From JADKIH01 sp031411835 (GTDB lineage Bacteria; Bacteroidota; Bacteroidia; AKYH767-A; 2013-40CM-41-45), in the NCBI GenBank assembly GCA_031411835.1, contig JANOBV010000349.1:1-25282 (forward strand): a stretch of 25,282 nucleotides of DNA, given 5' to 3'. The notes beneath the pieces were generated by a model. It was not told the DNA's origin and did no database searches. It saw nothing but the letters and a program-made list of their open reading frames with translations. Both the position numbers and the translations under genes were made by a program. Positions 1-8,188 of this stretch are shown one piece after another (the stretch's first letter is position 1; each line of letters starts with the position of its first letter).

Positions 1-51
1 ATTTAAGAGTCTCATTCCGTGAACTTTTGTGTAACTTGTGATCTTAGTGTT

Positions 52-1110
52 TTAAATATCTGCACTAGTAAACCTTCCAACATCAACCTCACTCATTAGA
101 CTCTTATCATTCTCTAAATATTCAAAAAAATGATTTGCAAAGTAAGGCGCAAGCGAAACGCCTTTCGTTCCAAGCCCATTAAAGATAAATACATTTTTAA
201 ATTCGAAATGATTTCCAAGAATCGGCCTTCTATCTTTTACCGTCGGACGAACTCCTGAAGTGTGTTCAATAATTTCGAATTCTACTTTGAGTACAGCATT
301 AAGCATTTCCAATAGTTTTGATTTGCCGGTTTCAGTTGGTAATTCGTTTTCAAATTTCCATTCATACGTCGCGCCGCATCTAAATTTGTGATCGCCAATT
401 GGGATAATGAACATTCCTGAAAGCAAAATAAAGTCCTGTGGTAGTTCTTTGCATTCAATGATCAGAATTTCACCTTTTGCAGGGATCATTGGAACAGTGT
501 CCCAGAATTTATTCTCTGTACATTTATAACCTTCGCAAAAGATAATTCTCTTTGCATTGATCTCTTTGTATGTAATTCCTGATACTTCTACTTTCAAATG
601 TTCCTGTTCGAAAATTTCATCTTTGAGTAAATTATTTGCAATGAATTTATTTCTGATAATTGATGTGAACGTAGCGAGATCGAGCCAACCGGAAGATGCA
701 ATTCTAACAAGCTTAATAAAATCTCGGATCTTGTCGCGGTATAATTCATTTGGTGCATCGTCACGAAAATAGTGTTGCAAATTTTGTTCATCCATTCTTC
801 TCGTCCATTCATTATACTCATGTACAGAGCCTGTCACTTCTAATGCATCAATTGAATGAAATACTTTTTCTCCAAATTCTTTTTCGAAATCTGAATAAAA
901 TTGAAAAGCATAGGGGAGAGCTTCATCAGCCATCCAACTTTTTACAATTCTTCTACCTGTAATTGGGTTGACTAATCCGGCAGCAACTTGTGATGAACTG
1001 TTCTTTGAAAATTTGTCGATGATAAAAACGCTATTCCCTTTTTTTTCTAACATTAAAGCAAGCACTGATCCGGCAATTCCTTGTCCAACGATCAAGTAAT
1101 CGTAAGTCAT
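52..1110 (-). CDS. FAD-dependent oxidoreductase, DAO (D-amino-acid oxidase-like) fold
   Basis: Encodes a 352-aa flavoenzyme of the DAO superfamily, which includes glycine/D-amino acid oxidases and the MnmC oxidoreductase domain. The N-terminus has a Rossmann FAD-binding strand with GQGIAG at residues 9-14 and an acidic residue at the end of the second strand (FIID). The C-terminus carries the family blocks SGVRPTVKDRRPILG (about 285-299) and NGLGTKGVSLAP (about 311-322), which contact flavin and substrate. There is no signal peptide, so it is probably cytoplasmic. The start at 1110 is chosen because its ATG overlaps the upstream stop as ATGA; a longer reading to 1131 adds only seven residues inside the previous gene. 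It is the last gene of a three-gene operon. The fold is clear; the substrate cannot be told from sequence. Confidence 0.85.
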   Translation of the reverse strand: MTYDYLIVGQGIAGSVLALMLEKKGNSVFIIDKFSKNSSSQVAAGLVNPITGRRIVKSWMADEALPYAFQFYSDFEKEFGEKVFHSIDALEVTGSVHEYNEWTRRMDEQNLQHYFRDDAPNELYRDKIRDFIKLVRIASSGWLDLATFTSIIRNKFIANNLLKDEIFEQEHLKVEVSGITYKEINAKRIIFCEGYKCTENKFWDTVPMIPAKGEILIIECKELPQDFILLSGMFIIPIGDHKFRCGATYEWKFENELPTETGKSKLLEMLNAVLKVEFEIIEHTSGVRPTVKDRRPILGNHFEFKNVFIFNGLGTKGVSLAPYFANHFFEYLENDKSLMSEVDVGRFTSADI

Positions 1111-1994
1111 GGTTTTTTGCCTTTGAAACAAACGACTGCAATGTAATTGTCATCTGGACTTATTGCAATTCGGTAAAAATCGTTATCCATTTTAGCAATT
1201 GGTTGGCCAACTTCTATCCAAGCTTTGCCGCCGGATTTCAATTTGAAAACACCACCTTTATATCCGCAAATTAATGTGCCATCAGAAAAGAAAGCAAAAT
1301 CTTCAGAGCTTGGTAGTGTTTCAATCAGTCTCGATACTTTTTTCGATTTGAAATTATAGGTCGAAAGAAACCAATGCGTTGAATCATTTTTGTCGATGAA
1401 ATAAAGTTCTTTGTTTTTCGGATGGATCTTTATGCATCGCCCCGGATTTGTCATCACAAAAGTGCGTTCGTTAGTTTTCAAATCGAGAATTTGTAAAGAA
1501 CTAGTATCTTCAACAACAAACATGGTGATTAGAGATTCATTTACCCAACAAGAATATCCAATGCTGTCTGAATTTTTCACATACTCGGATTTCGTTGTTT
1601 CCGGATAATCCAGAATATAAAATCGTTGGCCACCATCTTTATCAACTCTTACCGTAGAAATCTTTGTACCGCCTTTAATGAATGTTGGAGAATATTCGCT
1701 TTCTTCAGTTTTAGTGATCTGTGTTTTCGATTTATCTGCGATGTTGTATTTCCAGATCTCCGATTGTCCGCTATCTTCCACTGCAACGTACAGCAACTCT
1801 TTACTATCCGGAGAAAAACATGGTTGATTATCGTAACCAACTCGGTTAGTGATATTTTTCGCTTCACCAAATGAATGTTCTTTGCCGGAAGATTTAGATT
1901 TGAAAAGGAAAATATCTGTATCAGGTAATTGAGCGTTTATATTCAAATGTAAAATCGAGAATAATAGAATTGGAAATAGTTTCATGTTTTTCAT
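1107..1994 (-). CDS. Exported TolB/PD40-type beta-propeller protein
   Basis: A 295-aa protein with a hydrophobic N-terminal signal peptide and a likely cleavage after Ala21 (NINA before QLP). PD40/WD40-like blade motifs are visible: NQPCFSPDSKELLYVA (56-71), a second SPTF-type blade around residues 103-118, and a last ISPDDNYIAVV blade near the C-terminus. These point to a periplasmic TolB-like propeller, a scaffold fold with no catalytic residues to point to. It lies between the membrane protein gene and the oxidoreductase gene and overlaps both by 4 bp (ATGA), so the three are probably co-translated. Its partner is unknown. Export and propeller fold are well supported; the role is not. Confidence 0.75.
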   Translation of the reverse strand: MKNMKLFPILLFSILHLNINAQLPDTDIFLFKSKSSGKEHSFGEAKNITNRVGYDNQPCFSPDSKELLYVAVEDSGQSEIWKYNIADKSKTQITKTEESEYSPTFIKGGTKISTVRVDKDGGQRFYILDYPETTKSEYVKNSDSIGYSCWVNESLITMFVVEDTSSLQILDLKTNERTFVMTNPGRCIKIHPKNKELYFIDKNDSTHWFLSTYNFKSKKVSRLIETLPSSEDFAFFSDGTLICGYKGGVFKLKSGGKAWIEVGQPIAKMDNDFYRIAISPDDNYIAVVCFKGKKP

Positions 1995-2656
1995 AGCTTG
2001 TATTCTAATCCGTCAATTGTTTTTTTCTTTAACGTAATTTCAACATCAGCACTGTCAACTTGTGCGCTCACGAATGTTTTTGTGCTTGTGTATCCTCTGA
2101 TCAATCCTAATGATGATTTGTCAAATTCTAGGACTTTGATAGAATCTAATTTGCCCCCAAAGTTCAAATCTCTTTGTAGTGAAGAATGAAAAATCCCACG
2201 TTTTCGAATTAACTTATAGCGCGGCATATCATCTGCATGCATTGAAGAATTTTGTCTTTCCAAGAAATAATTCTCAGTTACATGAAATGTTTCACCAAGT
2301 GTTTCAATATATTTAGTTGTAAGTAGAAAATTGACAAGTCTAGACGGCGATAAGATGAACATTGCAATTGTGATCGCAAATAAACTGAAGTATATTTTAA
2401 GTCCGATGAAAATTGAACTTCTCCAGGCAACTCCGCTTAAAACAATTCCGCTGCAAATGTAAATTAAGAAAAAGTAGTTGTAAGCAGTAGAATCTTTTCT
2501 TAAGATCAAAGATGCAATAAATGCAAACAGAAACATCCCGTGGATGGCAGCAAAAAGGATGAACTTTTGTTTGCTGATGTTTTTGCCGACGATCATAGAA
2601 ATTACTCCGGAAACGACAGCAGTTATGAAGAAGATAATGGCAATATAAAATGACAT
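1991..2656 (-). CDS. Small integral membrane protein, four predicted TM helices, unknown function
   Basis: I do not recognise the family. Starting at the ATG at 2656 (MSFYIAIIFF), the product is 221 aa. It has four hydrophobic segments (about residues 3-23, 32-52, 60-78 and 84-104) and a soluble C-terminal part of about 115 residues that ends in a strand-rich stretch. An in-frame reading from 2734 would add 26 residues, but it would cross the start of the divergent gene at 2707 and the promoter elements between them, so the inner start is preferred. It is the first gene of a minus-strand operon and its stop overlaps the next start (ATGA at 1991-1994). The soluble domain could face the exported propeller protein encoded next; that is inference. 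Confidence 0.6.
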   Translation of the reverse strand: MSFYIAIIFFITAVVSGVISMIVGKNISKQKFILFAAIHGMFLFAFIASLILRKDSTAYNYFFLIYICSGIVLSGVAWRSSIFIGLKIYFSLFAITIAMFILSPSRLVNFLLTTKYIETLGETFHVTENYFLERQNSSMHADDMPRYKLIRKRGIFHSSLQRDLNFGGKLDSIKVLEFDKSSLGLIRGYTSTKTFVSAQVDSADVEITLKKKTIDGLEYKL

Positions 2657-2674
2657 AAAGTTCAGGAATATTAT

Positions 2675-2682
2675 TACTTTTG
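2675..2682 (+). promoter_or_regulatory. Candidate Bacteroidota -7 element (TACTTTTG) for the PNGase F-like gene
   Basis: Exact match to TAnnTTTG, 24 bases before the ATG at 2707, giving a short leader of roughly 15-20 nt. No convincing TTTG -33 element is seen upstream. Confidence 0.45.
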
Positions 2683-2691
2683 AATCCTCGG

Positions 2692-2699
2692 CAAATTTA
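2692..2699 (-). promoter_or_regulatory. Candidate -7 element (TAAATTTG on the minus strand) for the membrane-protein operon
   Basis: On the minus strand the bases read TAAATTTG, an exact TAnnTTTG match, 35 bases before the start at 2656. It lies ten bases from the opposing element at 2675-2682, so the two divergent promoters would overlap. The -33 box is not evident. Confidence 0.45.
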
Positions 2700-2706
2700 A
2701 GTAAAG

Positions 2707-4950
2707 ATGAAACATATAAAACATATATCTGCAATAATTATTTCCATCATTGCATTGACATTCTTTTTGAAACCTGAAGCAGCTTTAGCCGCAACTGGTG
2801 ATACAACAATTGTCCATGGGTTCTCCGGTTTTCTACATCAAAACTGTAATACAGGAAAAGGAACATTTGAATTTCCTTCAGATTCGTTACCATATTACAA
2901 AATTTTGCTCAAATATCAGTTGACTTGTCCAAGCTTTGGTTGTGATATTTATGACAGGATTGCAACTCTAAAAGTGGAACGACCAACAGGAGCGATAGAT
3001 TCAATATTGACTGCGTTTCCGTCATTTACGGTCAATGGAAGTGCGTTTGATTCCTTACAATTCATGATAGATACATCATACACATTCTTCTATGACTCTA
3101 TGTCCATGTCAATTGATTCAGTTGCCAATCCTTCGTTTGAAATCAACTTCTATTCTGACTCATTAAATCCTTCAATACCTACTTCACAAATTACTGCATG
3201 GCCAGCATTCTACAACAGTTACCTGGTAGATAGTTTAGGCAATTTCACGGATTCAACCTTTGTTACTCCTGATTCAGTTGTTTATGTTCAATATGATTCA
3301 GCATACGTACAGTTTGATGTAAAAGAACCAATTGAAATTGCACGGTCTATTACTTCTTATGGAATGGCAGTTGATCTATGGTTTGATGTTACTGATTACA
3401 GAACATTACTAATGGATAGCGTGACTTTTGTTTCTACCGTGTGCGGGTATAGTAATGGGTGGTTAGTTACAAACGATTTTTATTTTATTGAAGGAACGCC
3501 TCCAATGAATGCATTCAAAATCACCAATCTTTGGAATGGAACATTTGCATATGGAAATGCTTCTAACCCAATTGAGAATCATCTGCAAATGATTTCTCTT
3601 CCTATTGATTCTTCTACTACGTTTGAAAAAATTCGATTGATCACAACCGGACACGGTTTCGGTGGAAATCCCAATCAAGAAGTAGCAGAATTTTATGATG
3701 TGACGCATACATTGAACATCAATGGAACAGACTTTAGCCAACATTTATGGAGGAGCGATTGTGGTTCGAATCCTTTGTATCCACAAGGTGCGCCCGGTTA
3801 CACAAGTACATGGTTCTATAAACGCGCAAACTGGTGTCCGGGATCATACGTGACTCCACATGATTACGATGCAACTCCATTCATTACACCCGGTGGTGTA
3901 TTAACGCTCGATTATAATATGGTTCCTTATACAGTAACAGGAGGGCCATCAGGTTTTTATGCACCTGAATACTTTATTCAATCACAAGCAATAGAATACA
4001 ATGCAATTAATTATACAAACAATGCGTCTATTGAGCGAATAGTTACACCGACTGATGCATTTGAATACAGAAGAAGAAATCCGATTTGTGAAGGCTTGAA
4101 TCCATCGGTTGTAATTAAAAATAGCGGGAGTGCTGTATTGACAAGTTTGGTGATCAATTATAATGTCGATGGTGGCGCAAATCAAACTTATACTTGGACA
4201 GGTTCATTGAATTTAATGGATAGTACAACTGTAACATTGCCGCCGATTACATTTGGCGCGGGTAGTCATACATTTACTGCCTATTCAGAATTACCAAATG
4301 CATCTGCCGATGAATTTGTTTATGACGATACATTGCGGTCGACATTTGTTCCGGTAAATATATACAATGCAAATTTTGTTAGAATTCTGACTAAGACAGA
4401 TGGTTCGCCTAATGAAACATCATGGACAGTTAAAGATGATCAAGGAAATATTTTGTTTTCGAGAAATAATTTCCCGTCATCAGGAACAGTTTATATCGAT
4501 ACTGTGTTTCTTTCAAACGGATGTTATTCGATCACTGCTTATGATAGTTATGGCGATGGAGTATGTTGCTATAATGGAGTAGGCTTGTTCAGAATCTTGA
4601 AAGGAAATACTGCAACTCAAATTGGAACTTCAGGTGACTATGGTGATTTTTACAATGTAAATTTCGCAATTGATTTTCAAGTTGGAATTGATGACGAACC
4701 TGAGTCAGCTGATATTTTTGTTTATCCAAACCCAACAACCGGTTTGATTAAAATTAATACTTCTTTTGAAAATTCAAATGTAAATGCTATAGTTTTTGAT
4801 GCAACCGGAAAAGTTGTTATGGATCAAACACTATTAGTTTCGGGATACACTACTGAAATGAATCTCGTAAATTTAAAAAGTGGACTTTACATGATTCGCA
4901 TGGAAGGAAATGGAAAGAAAATTAATCGACGAGTTATGATCATCAACTGA
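2707..4950 (+). CDS. Secreted PNGase F-like glycoamidase-family protein with T9SS sorting domain
   Basis: A 747-aa exported protein with a signal peptide (about 1-29). Residues about 34-430 resemble peptide-N-glycosidase F, which removes N-glycans from asparagine. Matching blocks are TCPSFGCDIYDR (73-84) against the PNGase F ECPNKTCDEWDR block, FYFIEGTPP against DFDIVYGTP, TGHG at 314-317, VAEFYDVTHTLNING (326-340) and RANWCPG (373-379). Asp83 and Glu328 align with catalytic Asp60 and Glu206; the equivalent of Glu118 seems absent. About 125 extra residues rich in Asp, Ser and Tyr (about 85-210) split the first domain. After it come a CARDB-like beta domain (about 440-550), a module with YDSYGDGVCCYNG (about 555-657), and a C-terminal T9SS type A domain with VYPNPTTG at 672-679. 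Likely exported to the cell surface. Activity is inferred and uncertain because of the missing glutamate. Confidence 0.85.
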   Translation: MKHIKHISAIIISIIALTFFLKPEAALAATGDTTIVHGFSGFLHQNCNTGKGTFEFPSDSLPYYKILLKYQLTCPSFGCDIYDRIATLKVERPTGAIDSILTAFPSFTVNGSAFDSLQFMIDTSYTFFYDSMSMSIDSVANPSFEINFYSDSLNPSIPTSQITAWPAFYNSYLVDSLGNFTDSTFVTPDSVVYVQYDSAYVQFDVKEPIEIARSITSYGMAVDLWFDVTDYRTLLMDSVTFVSTVCGYSNGWLVTNDFYFIEGTPPMNAFKITNLWNGTFAYGNASNPIENHLQMISLPIDSSTTFEKIRLITTGHGFGGNPNQEVAEFYDVTHTLNINGTDFSQHLWRSDCGSNPLYPQGAPGYTSTWFYKRANWCPGSYVTPHDYDATPFITPGGVLTLDYNMVPYTVTGGPSGFYAPEYFIQSQAIEYNAINYTNNASIERIVTPTDAFEYRRRNPICEGLNPSVVIKNSGSAVLTSLVINYNVDGGANQTYTWTGSLNLMDSTTVTLPPITFGAGSHTFTAYSELPNASADEFVYDDTLRSTFVPVNIYNANFVRILTKTDGSPNETSWTVKDDQGNILFSRNNFPSSGTVYIDTVFLSNGCYSITAYDSYGDGVCCYNGVGLFRILKGNTATQIGTSGDYGDFYNVNFAIDFQVGIDDEPESADIFVYPNPTTGLIKINTSFENSNVNAIVFDATGKVVMDQTLLVSGYTTEMNLVNLKSGLYMIRMEGNGKKINRRVMIIN

Positions 4951-4978
4951 TAGTTGAATAGTACAAATCGTAATAGAT

Positions 4979-5070
4979 AGCGAGGATCTTTAATTTAACC
5001 ACGAATCCACGAATAATAAATTTTTTATTCGTGAATTCGCGGCTAAAATTAAAGACCCTCGCTTTTTGTT
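4979..5070 (+). terminator. 85-nt near-perfect hairpin followed by T-run; probable terminator
   Basis: Arms 4979-5020 and 5021-5063 are inverted copies of about 42 nt with roughly five mismatches and one indel. The outer ends AGCGAGG and CCTCGCT pair exactly, and TTTTTGTTTT follows. The position, 28 bases after the stop at 4950, fits termination of the secreted-protein transcript. The arms carry a repeated CCACGAAT word, so the hairpin may also be a copy of a dispersed palindromic repeat. Confidence 0.7.
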
Positions 5071-5126
5071 TTATTAATATTTGATTTTAATCGCATTTTA
5101 TCCTACAAAAACCATATTTATTAAAA

Positions 5127-5134
5127 TAAATTTG
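5127..5134 (+). promoter_or_regulatory. Candidate -7 element (TAAATTTG) for the paired small-protein/kinase operon
   Basis: Exact TAnnTTTG match 53 bases before the ATG at 5188. The region is AT-rich, so a chance match is possible. No clear -33 box is seen. Confidence 0.35.
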
Positions 5135-5187
5135 ACCGATATTGTAATATTTCTTTAAATTCCCTTAATAATTTAAAAGCTATCGTC

Positions 5188-5622
5188 ATGAAAAAGCAAA
5201 TCGCGATTTTATTTTTCCTCTTGTTAGGATCTCTCTCTGCAAATTTTTATTTGTTCAATAGAGATGATGAATATCCAAAACCTTGTGATAATACAGATAG
5301 ATATTCTAAAGAAGAAGAAATTGGAGTTCTACGTATCAAAGAATCTGATGGCGCTGAGTATGTGGGACGTTACAGAACGGAATATCCGCCTGATCAAAAT
5401 CATGAGCACCCGACAGGATATGTGTTGACCAAAAGAGTATTCGATGAAATATTTGAAAATACTGACATCAATAGTGTAACACTCGATCTTGTTACTTATA
5501 ACGATAATCTCACATTGGTTGTAAAGGGTTACAAGACAAATATGACAAAAATTGGAGGAGATGGAGATAATCGAATCTATTTGATCAAGACTTTTTGTCC
5601 GGACAATTGTTCGCAATGGTAA
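5188..5622 (+). CDS. Small exported or membrane-anchored protein, first of a tandem paralogous pair
   Basis: A 144-aa protein of no family I recognise. The N-terminus (about 1-23) is a hydrophobic signal or anchor segment without a clear AxA cleavage site. The rest is a polar domain with conserved blocks shared with the next gene: PCDNTDRY (32-39), TGYVLTKRVFDEIF (76-89), a beta-rich stretch near 95-115, and FCPDNCSQW at the very C-terminus. Cysteines are at 33, 137 and 141. The downstream paralogue has the same length and cysteines at the same positions, so a disulfide-bonded periplasmic domain is plausible. It is first in a presumed operon with that paralogue and a TPR sensor kinase, 70 bases before the paralogue. 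It could be a ligand or accessory protein for the kinase; this is inference. Confidence 0.75.
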   Translation: MKKQIAILFFLLLGSLSANFYLFNRDDEYPKPCDNTDRYSKEEEIGVLRIKESDGAEYVGRYRTEYPPDQNHEHPTGYVLTKRVFDEIFENTDINSVTLDLVTYNDNLTLVVKGYKTNMTKIGGDGDNRIYLIKTFCPDNCSQW

Positions 5623-5692
5623 GTATTAAATAATTTGAACACATTATAAATCAAATATAGTTTCACACGTTTTATTAAAAAAATCACACACT

Positions 5693-6127
5693 ATGAAAAC
5701 AAAACATTTACTAATTCTAATTGCATTTGTTGTTTCAATAGGATTCAACGTTTATTCGATTACTTCCGGAAATCCTGAAGTTTCGCCTTGTGATAATACA
5801 AATCGTTACGGTAATGAAGCTGCCGGTGGCGGAGTAGAGCTTGCTAAGGAAGAAATCAAATCATTGGTTGAAAATTATCGAAATGCGCATAAAGGAGACG
5901 AAGGCGAATATAAAACAACCGGATTCGTTTTGAGTAAGCGAATATTTGATGATCTCTTTAAGGATGGAAGTTTAAATGCACTCTCGTTAAATTTGGTTGT
6001 CGATAAAGGACAATTGAATCTTGCAGTAAAAGCAATTCAAACTACTAATACTGCAATTGATAAAAAAACAGGTTCCGGCCTTTATGTTTTGCAGACATTT
6101 TGTCCTGACGAATGTTCAGCATGGTAA
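5693..6127 (+). CDS. Small exported or membrane-anchored protein, second of a tandem paralogous pair
   Basis: Also 144 aa and clearly homologous to the preceding gene product: PCDNTNRY (32-39), TGFVLSKRIFDDLF (76-89), a stretch ending in LAVKAIQTTNT (110-120), and C-terminal FCPDECSAW. Cys33, Cys137 and Cys141 are at the same positions as in the first copy. The N-terminal 20 or so residues form a hydrophobic signal or anchor. Between the shared blocks the copies differ strongly (Gly/Ala-rich NEAAGGG here, KEEEIGVLR there), so the duplication is old. The stop TAA (6125-6127) overlaps the start region of the downstream kinase gene, which suggests translational coupling. Function unknown; export and paralogy are directly visible. 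Confidence 0.75.
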   Translation: MKTKHLLILIAFVVSIGFNVYSITSGNPEVSPCDNTNRYGNEAAGGGVELAKEEIKSLVENYRNAHKGDEGEYKTTGFVLSKRIFDDLFKDGSLNALSLNLVVDKGQLNLAVKAIQTTNTAIDKKTGSGLYVLQTFCPDECSAW

Positions 6128-8079
6128 GAATAAAAAATAGTTTACCAGTTTATTGTTGCTTAATTTCTATTTCAATTTTGTTTTCATGTAAATTATTTGC
6201 AGAAGACACTATTAATAGGTTAAGCAGGAAAGTTATCCTCGATTCAATTTTTGTAAATCTTGAAGAAGGAATCTCATTAAATATTGATTCAATTTCACAG
6301 CTTACAAAAAAGTATGTTAGAGAATGTGAATCAATAAACTATGAAGCTGGAATTGCAAAAGGATATTATGTTTTAGGCAAGGCGAATATCGTAGGCTCGT
6401 TTAATTACCCTGTTGCATTCGATTTTATTTATCGAGCTCAACGCATTTTTGAACGCAATGCATTAATGAATGAAAGTGCCAGATGTAATATTCAACTTGG
6501 GCTTATCAATTATTCGCAGCGTAATTTCTTGGAAGCTGAAACCTATTTTGTTTCTGCAATGAAATCATTTGAAGCTACAGGTGATACTGTAAGATGGAGA
6601 AGAACTGCATATCTTTCTTCATTATGTGAATCAGAAACCGGAAATTTTAAAAGTGCAGATAATTATTTAGCAATTGCAAAAAAATTTATGGAAGTTGGTG
6701 TCGGTACTTCCGGTTCTCGTGAATATAATTATGGACGAGGTGTTTATTTTGCTCGCCAGAATATTAATGATTCTGCAATCTATTATTTCTTGAATGCTTT
6801 TGATCGGTTCAATCAGAATGAGGATCCGGTAGGTACACAATTATTTTATGGAGAAATTGCTCAAGCCTATTATAATATGGGGGAATTGGAAAAAGCACAT
6901 TTGTATGCTGAAAAAGTTGTTAAGGTTGGATATATTCGCAATAGCATCAGAGGAGTTGTGCAATCGCATTATCTCCTTTACAATTATTTCTTGCAAAAGA
7001 AGAATTATAAAGAGTCACTTGAACACTTAAAGCAATATGTGGACTTAAAAGATTCAATGGTGAATGAAAGAAAATCATTTGAATTAGCTAGTATAAAATC
7101 TAAGTATGAGATAGCGAGTGCCGAACAGGAAAATGTTTTGAAAATGGCAAAGCAAACAGCAGTTCAAGAATCTCAAGTGCAAAAACTAAAGTTCCTCAGA
7201 AATCTAGCATATGTTGCCAGTTTTTTCTTTGTCATCATGATTGTTTTTCTGGTCTATACAAATAATCTTAAAAAACAAAAGAATGCTGAATTGGCAGGTT
7301 CATTAGAGAAATTAAAAACTACTCAAGAGCAATTAATTCGTCAAGAGAAATTAGCGTCAATGGGAAAGTTGTCTGCAGGTATTGCTCATGAGATCAGAAA
7401 TCCGATAAATTTCATTACCAATTTCGCTGAATTATCTGATGAATTACTTTCAGAGTTAACGGTAGCGCAAACATTTGATGAACGTACAGCTTTGATCACA
7501 GGCATAAAAGACTCAATGGAAAAGATAAAACATCATGGTCAAAGAGCAGATAGAATTATAAAGAGTATGTTGGATCATTCAAGAAGTAAAACACCCGATA
7601 AAGAATTGTGTAATGTAAATTCTCTTATAGAGCGCCATTTGTCAATGGCTTTTAACGCCATTCGTGTTCAACACTCATCATTTCAATGTAAGGTGCAAAG
7701 TAATTACGATCCAGAATTGCCGGAAATAAATATTGTTGCAGCTGATATTGGACGTGTGTTATTGAATATTTTTAATAATGCCTTTCATGCTATGGATGAA
7801 AGACAAAAGTCAGATGAACTTGGTTATTCTCCTTTGCTTATCATTTCAACATTGAAAATTGATAGCAAAGTTAAGTTGATTATTCAAGATAATGGATTCG
7901 GAATTCCGGATAAAATAAAAGAGCAGATATTTGAACCATTTTTTACCACAAAACCAGCAGGGCAAGGTACAGGATTAGGATTGAGTATCAGCAATGAAAT
8001 TATTAAATCGCACAATGGTGAGCTAGTCGTCGAATCAAGCCCTAATGAATATACTCGATTTATAATTACATTAGGCTAA
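6121..8079 (+). CDS. TPR-containing membrane sensor histidine kinase
   Basis: Numbering is from the ATG at 6121 (652 aa); a start at 6112 would add MFS and is possible. After a signal peptide (about 1-27) comes a periplasmic TPR-like helical region (about 60-310), a coiled stretch, a transmembrane helix (about 359-380), and a cytoplasmic kinase. The H-box is GIAHEIRNPINF with the phospho-accepting His at 423. The ATP-binding domain has an N-box (NIFNNAFHAM, about 549-558), G1 DNGFGIP (590-596), an F-box FEPFFTTK and G2 GTGLGL (616-621). All catalytic boxes are intact. There is no receiver domain and no adjacent response regulator, so the partner is encoded elsewhere. The gene overlaps the stop of the second small exported protein, suggesting that the periplasmic TPR sensor and those proteins work together. 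Confidence 0.9.
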   Translation: MVRIKNSLPVYCCLISISILFSCKLFAEDTINRLSRKVILDSIFVNLEEGISLNIDSISQLTKKYVRECESINYEAGIAKGYYVLGKANIVGSFNYPVAFDFIYRAQRIFERNALMNESARCNIQLGLINYSQRNFLEAETYFVSAMKSFEATGDTVRWRRTAYLSSLCESETGNFKSADNYLAIAKKFMEVGVGTSGSREYNYGRGVYFARQNINDSAIYYFLNAFDRFNQNEDPVGTQLFYGEIAQAYYNMGELEKAHLYAEKVVKVGYIRNSIRGVVQSHYLLYNYFLQKKNYKESLEHLKQYVDLKDSMVNERKSFELASIKSKYEIASAEQENVLKMAKQTAVQESQVQKLKFLRNLAYVASFFFVIMIVFLVYTNNLKKQKNAELAGSLEKLKTTQEQLIRQEKLASMGKLSAGIAHEIRNPINFITNFAELSDELLSELTVAQTFDERTALITGIKDSMEKIKHHGQRADRIIKSMLDHSRSKTPDKELCNVNSLIERHLSMAFNAIRVQHSSFQCKVQSNYDPELPEINIVAADIGRVLLNIFNNAFHAMDERQKSDELGYSPLLIISTLKIDSKVKLIIQDNGFGIPDKIKEQIFEPFFTTKPAGQGTGLGLSISNEIIKSHNGELVVESSPNEYTRFIITLG

Positions 8080-8104
8080 CACAAATTGATTTCGGAATGC
8101 GAAT

Positions 8105-8186
8105 TTCGCTGTGCGCACTGCGAATAATACTTCGTAGGCAATTTCAAGCTCCGTTTCGAAAAACGAAAGACGAAAAACGAACAACC
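8105..8186. repeat. Convergent intergenic region: palindrome plus 7-bp repeats
   Basis: Between the convergent kinase and Rieske genes. Bases 8105-8124 form a 20-nt palindrome with one mismatched pair (TTCGCTGTGC against GCACTGCGAA). Bases 8157-8184 are four 7-bp units, CGAAAAA, CGAAAGA, CGAAAAA and CGAACAA. The period matches the heptad repeats found after recF, the DciA gene, ffh and folD, but no matching opposite arm is obvious here. Confidence 0.45.
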
Positions 8187-8188
8187 AA

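Noticed and set aside
1..51. Possible gene end or regulatory site at the left edge
   Set aside because: Too short; no motif or hairpin seen after the oxidoreductase stop.
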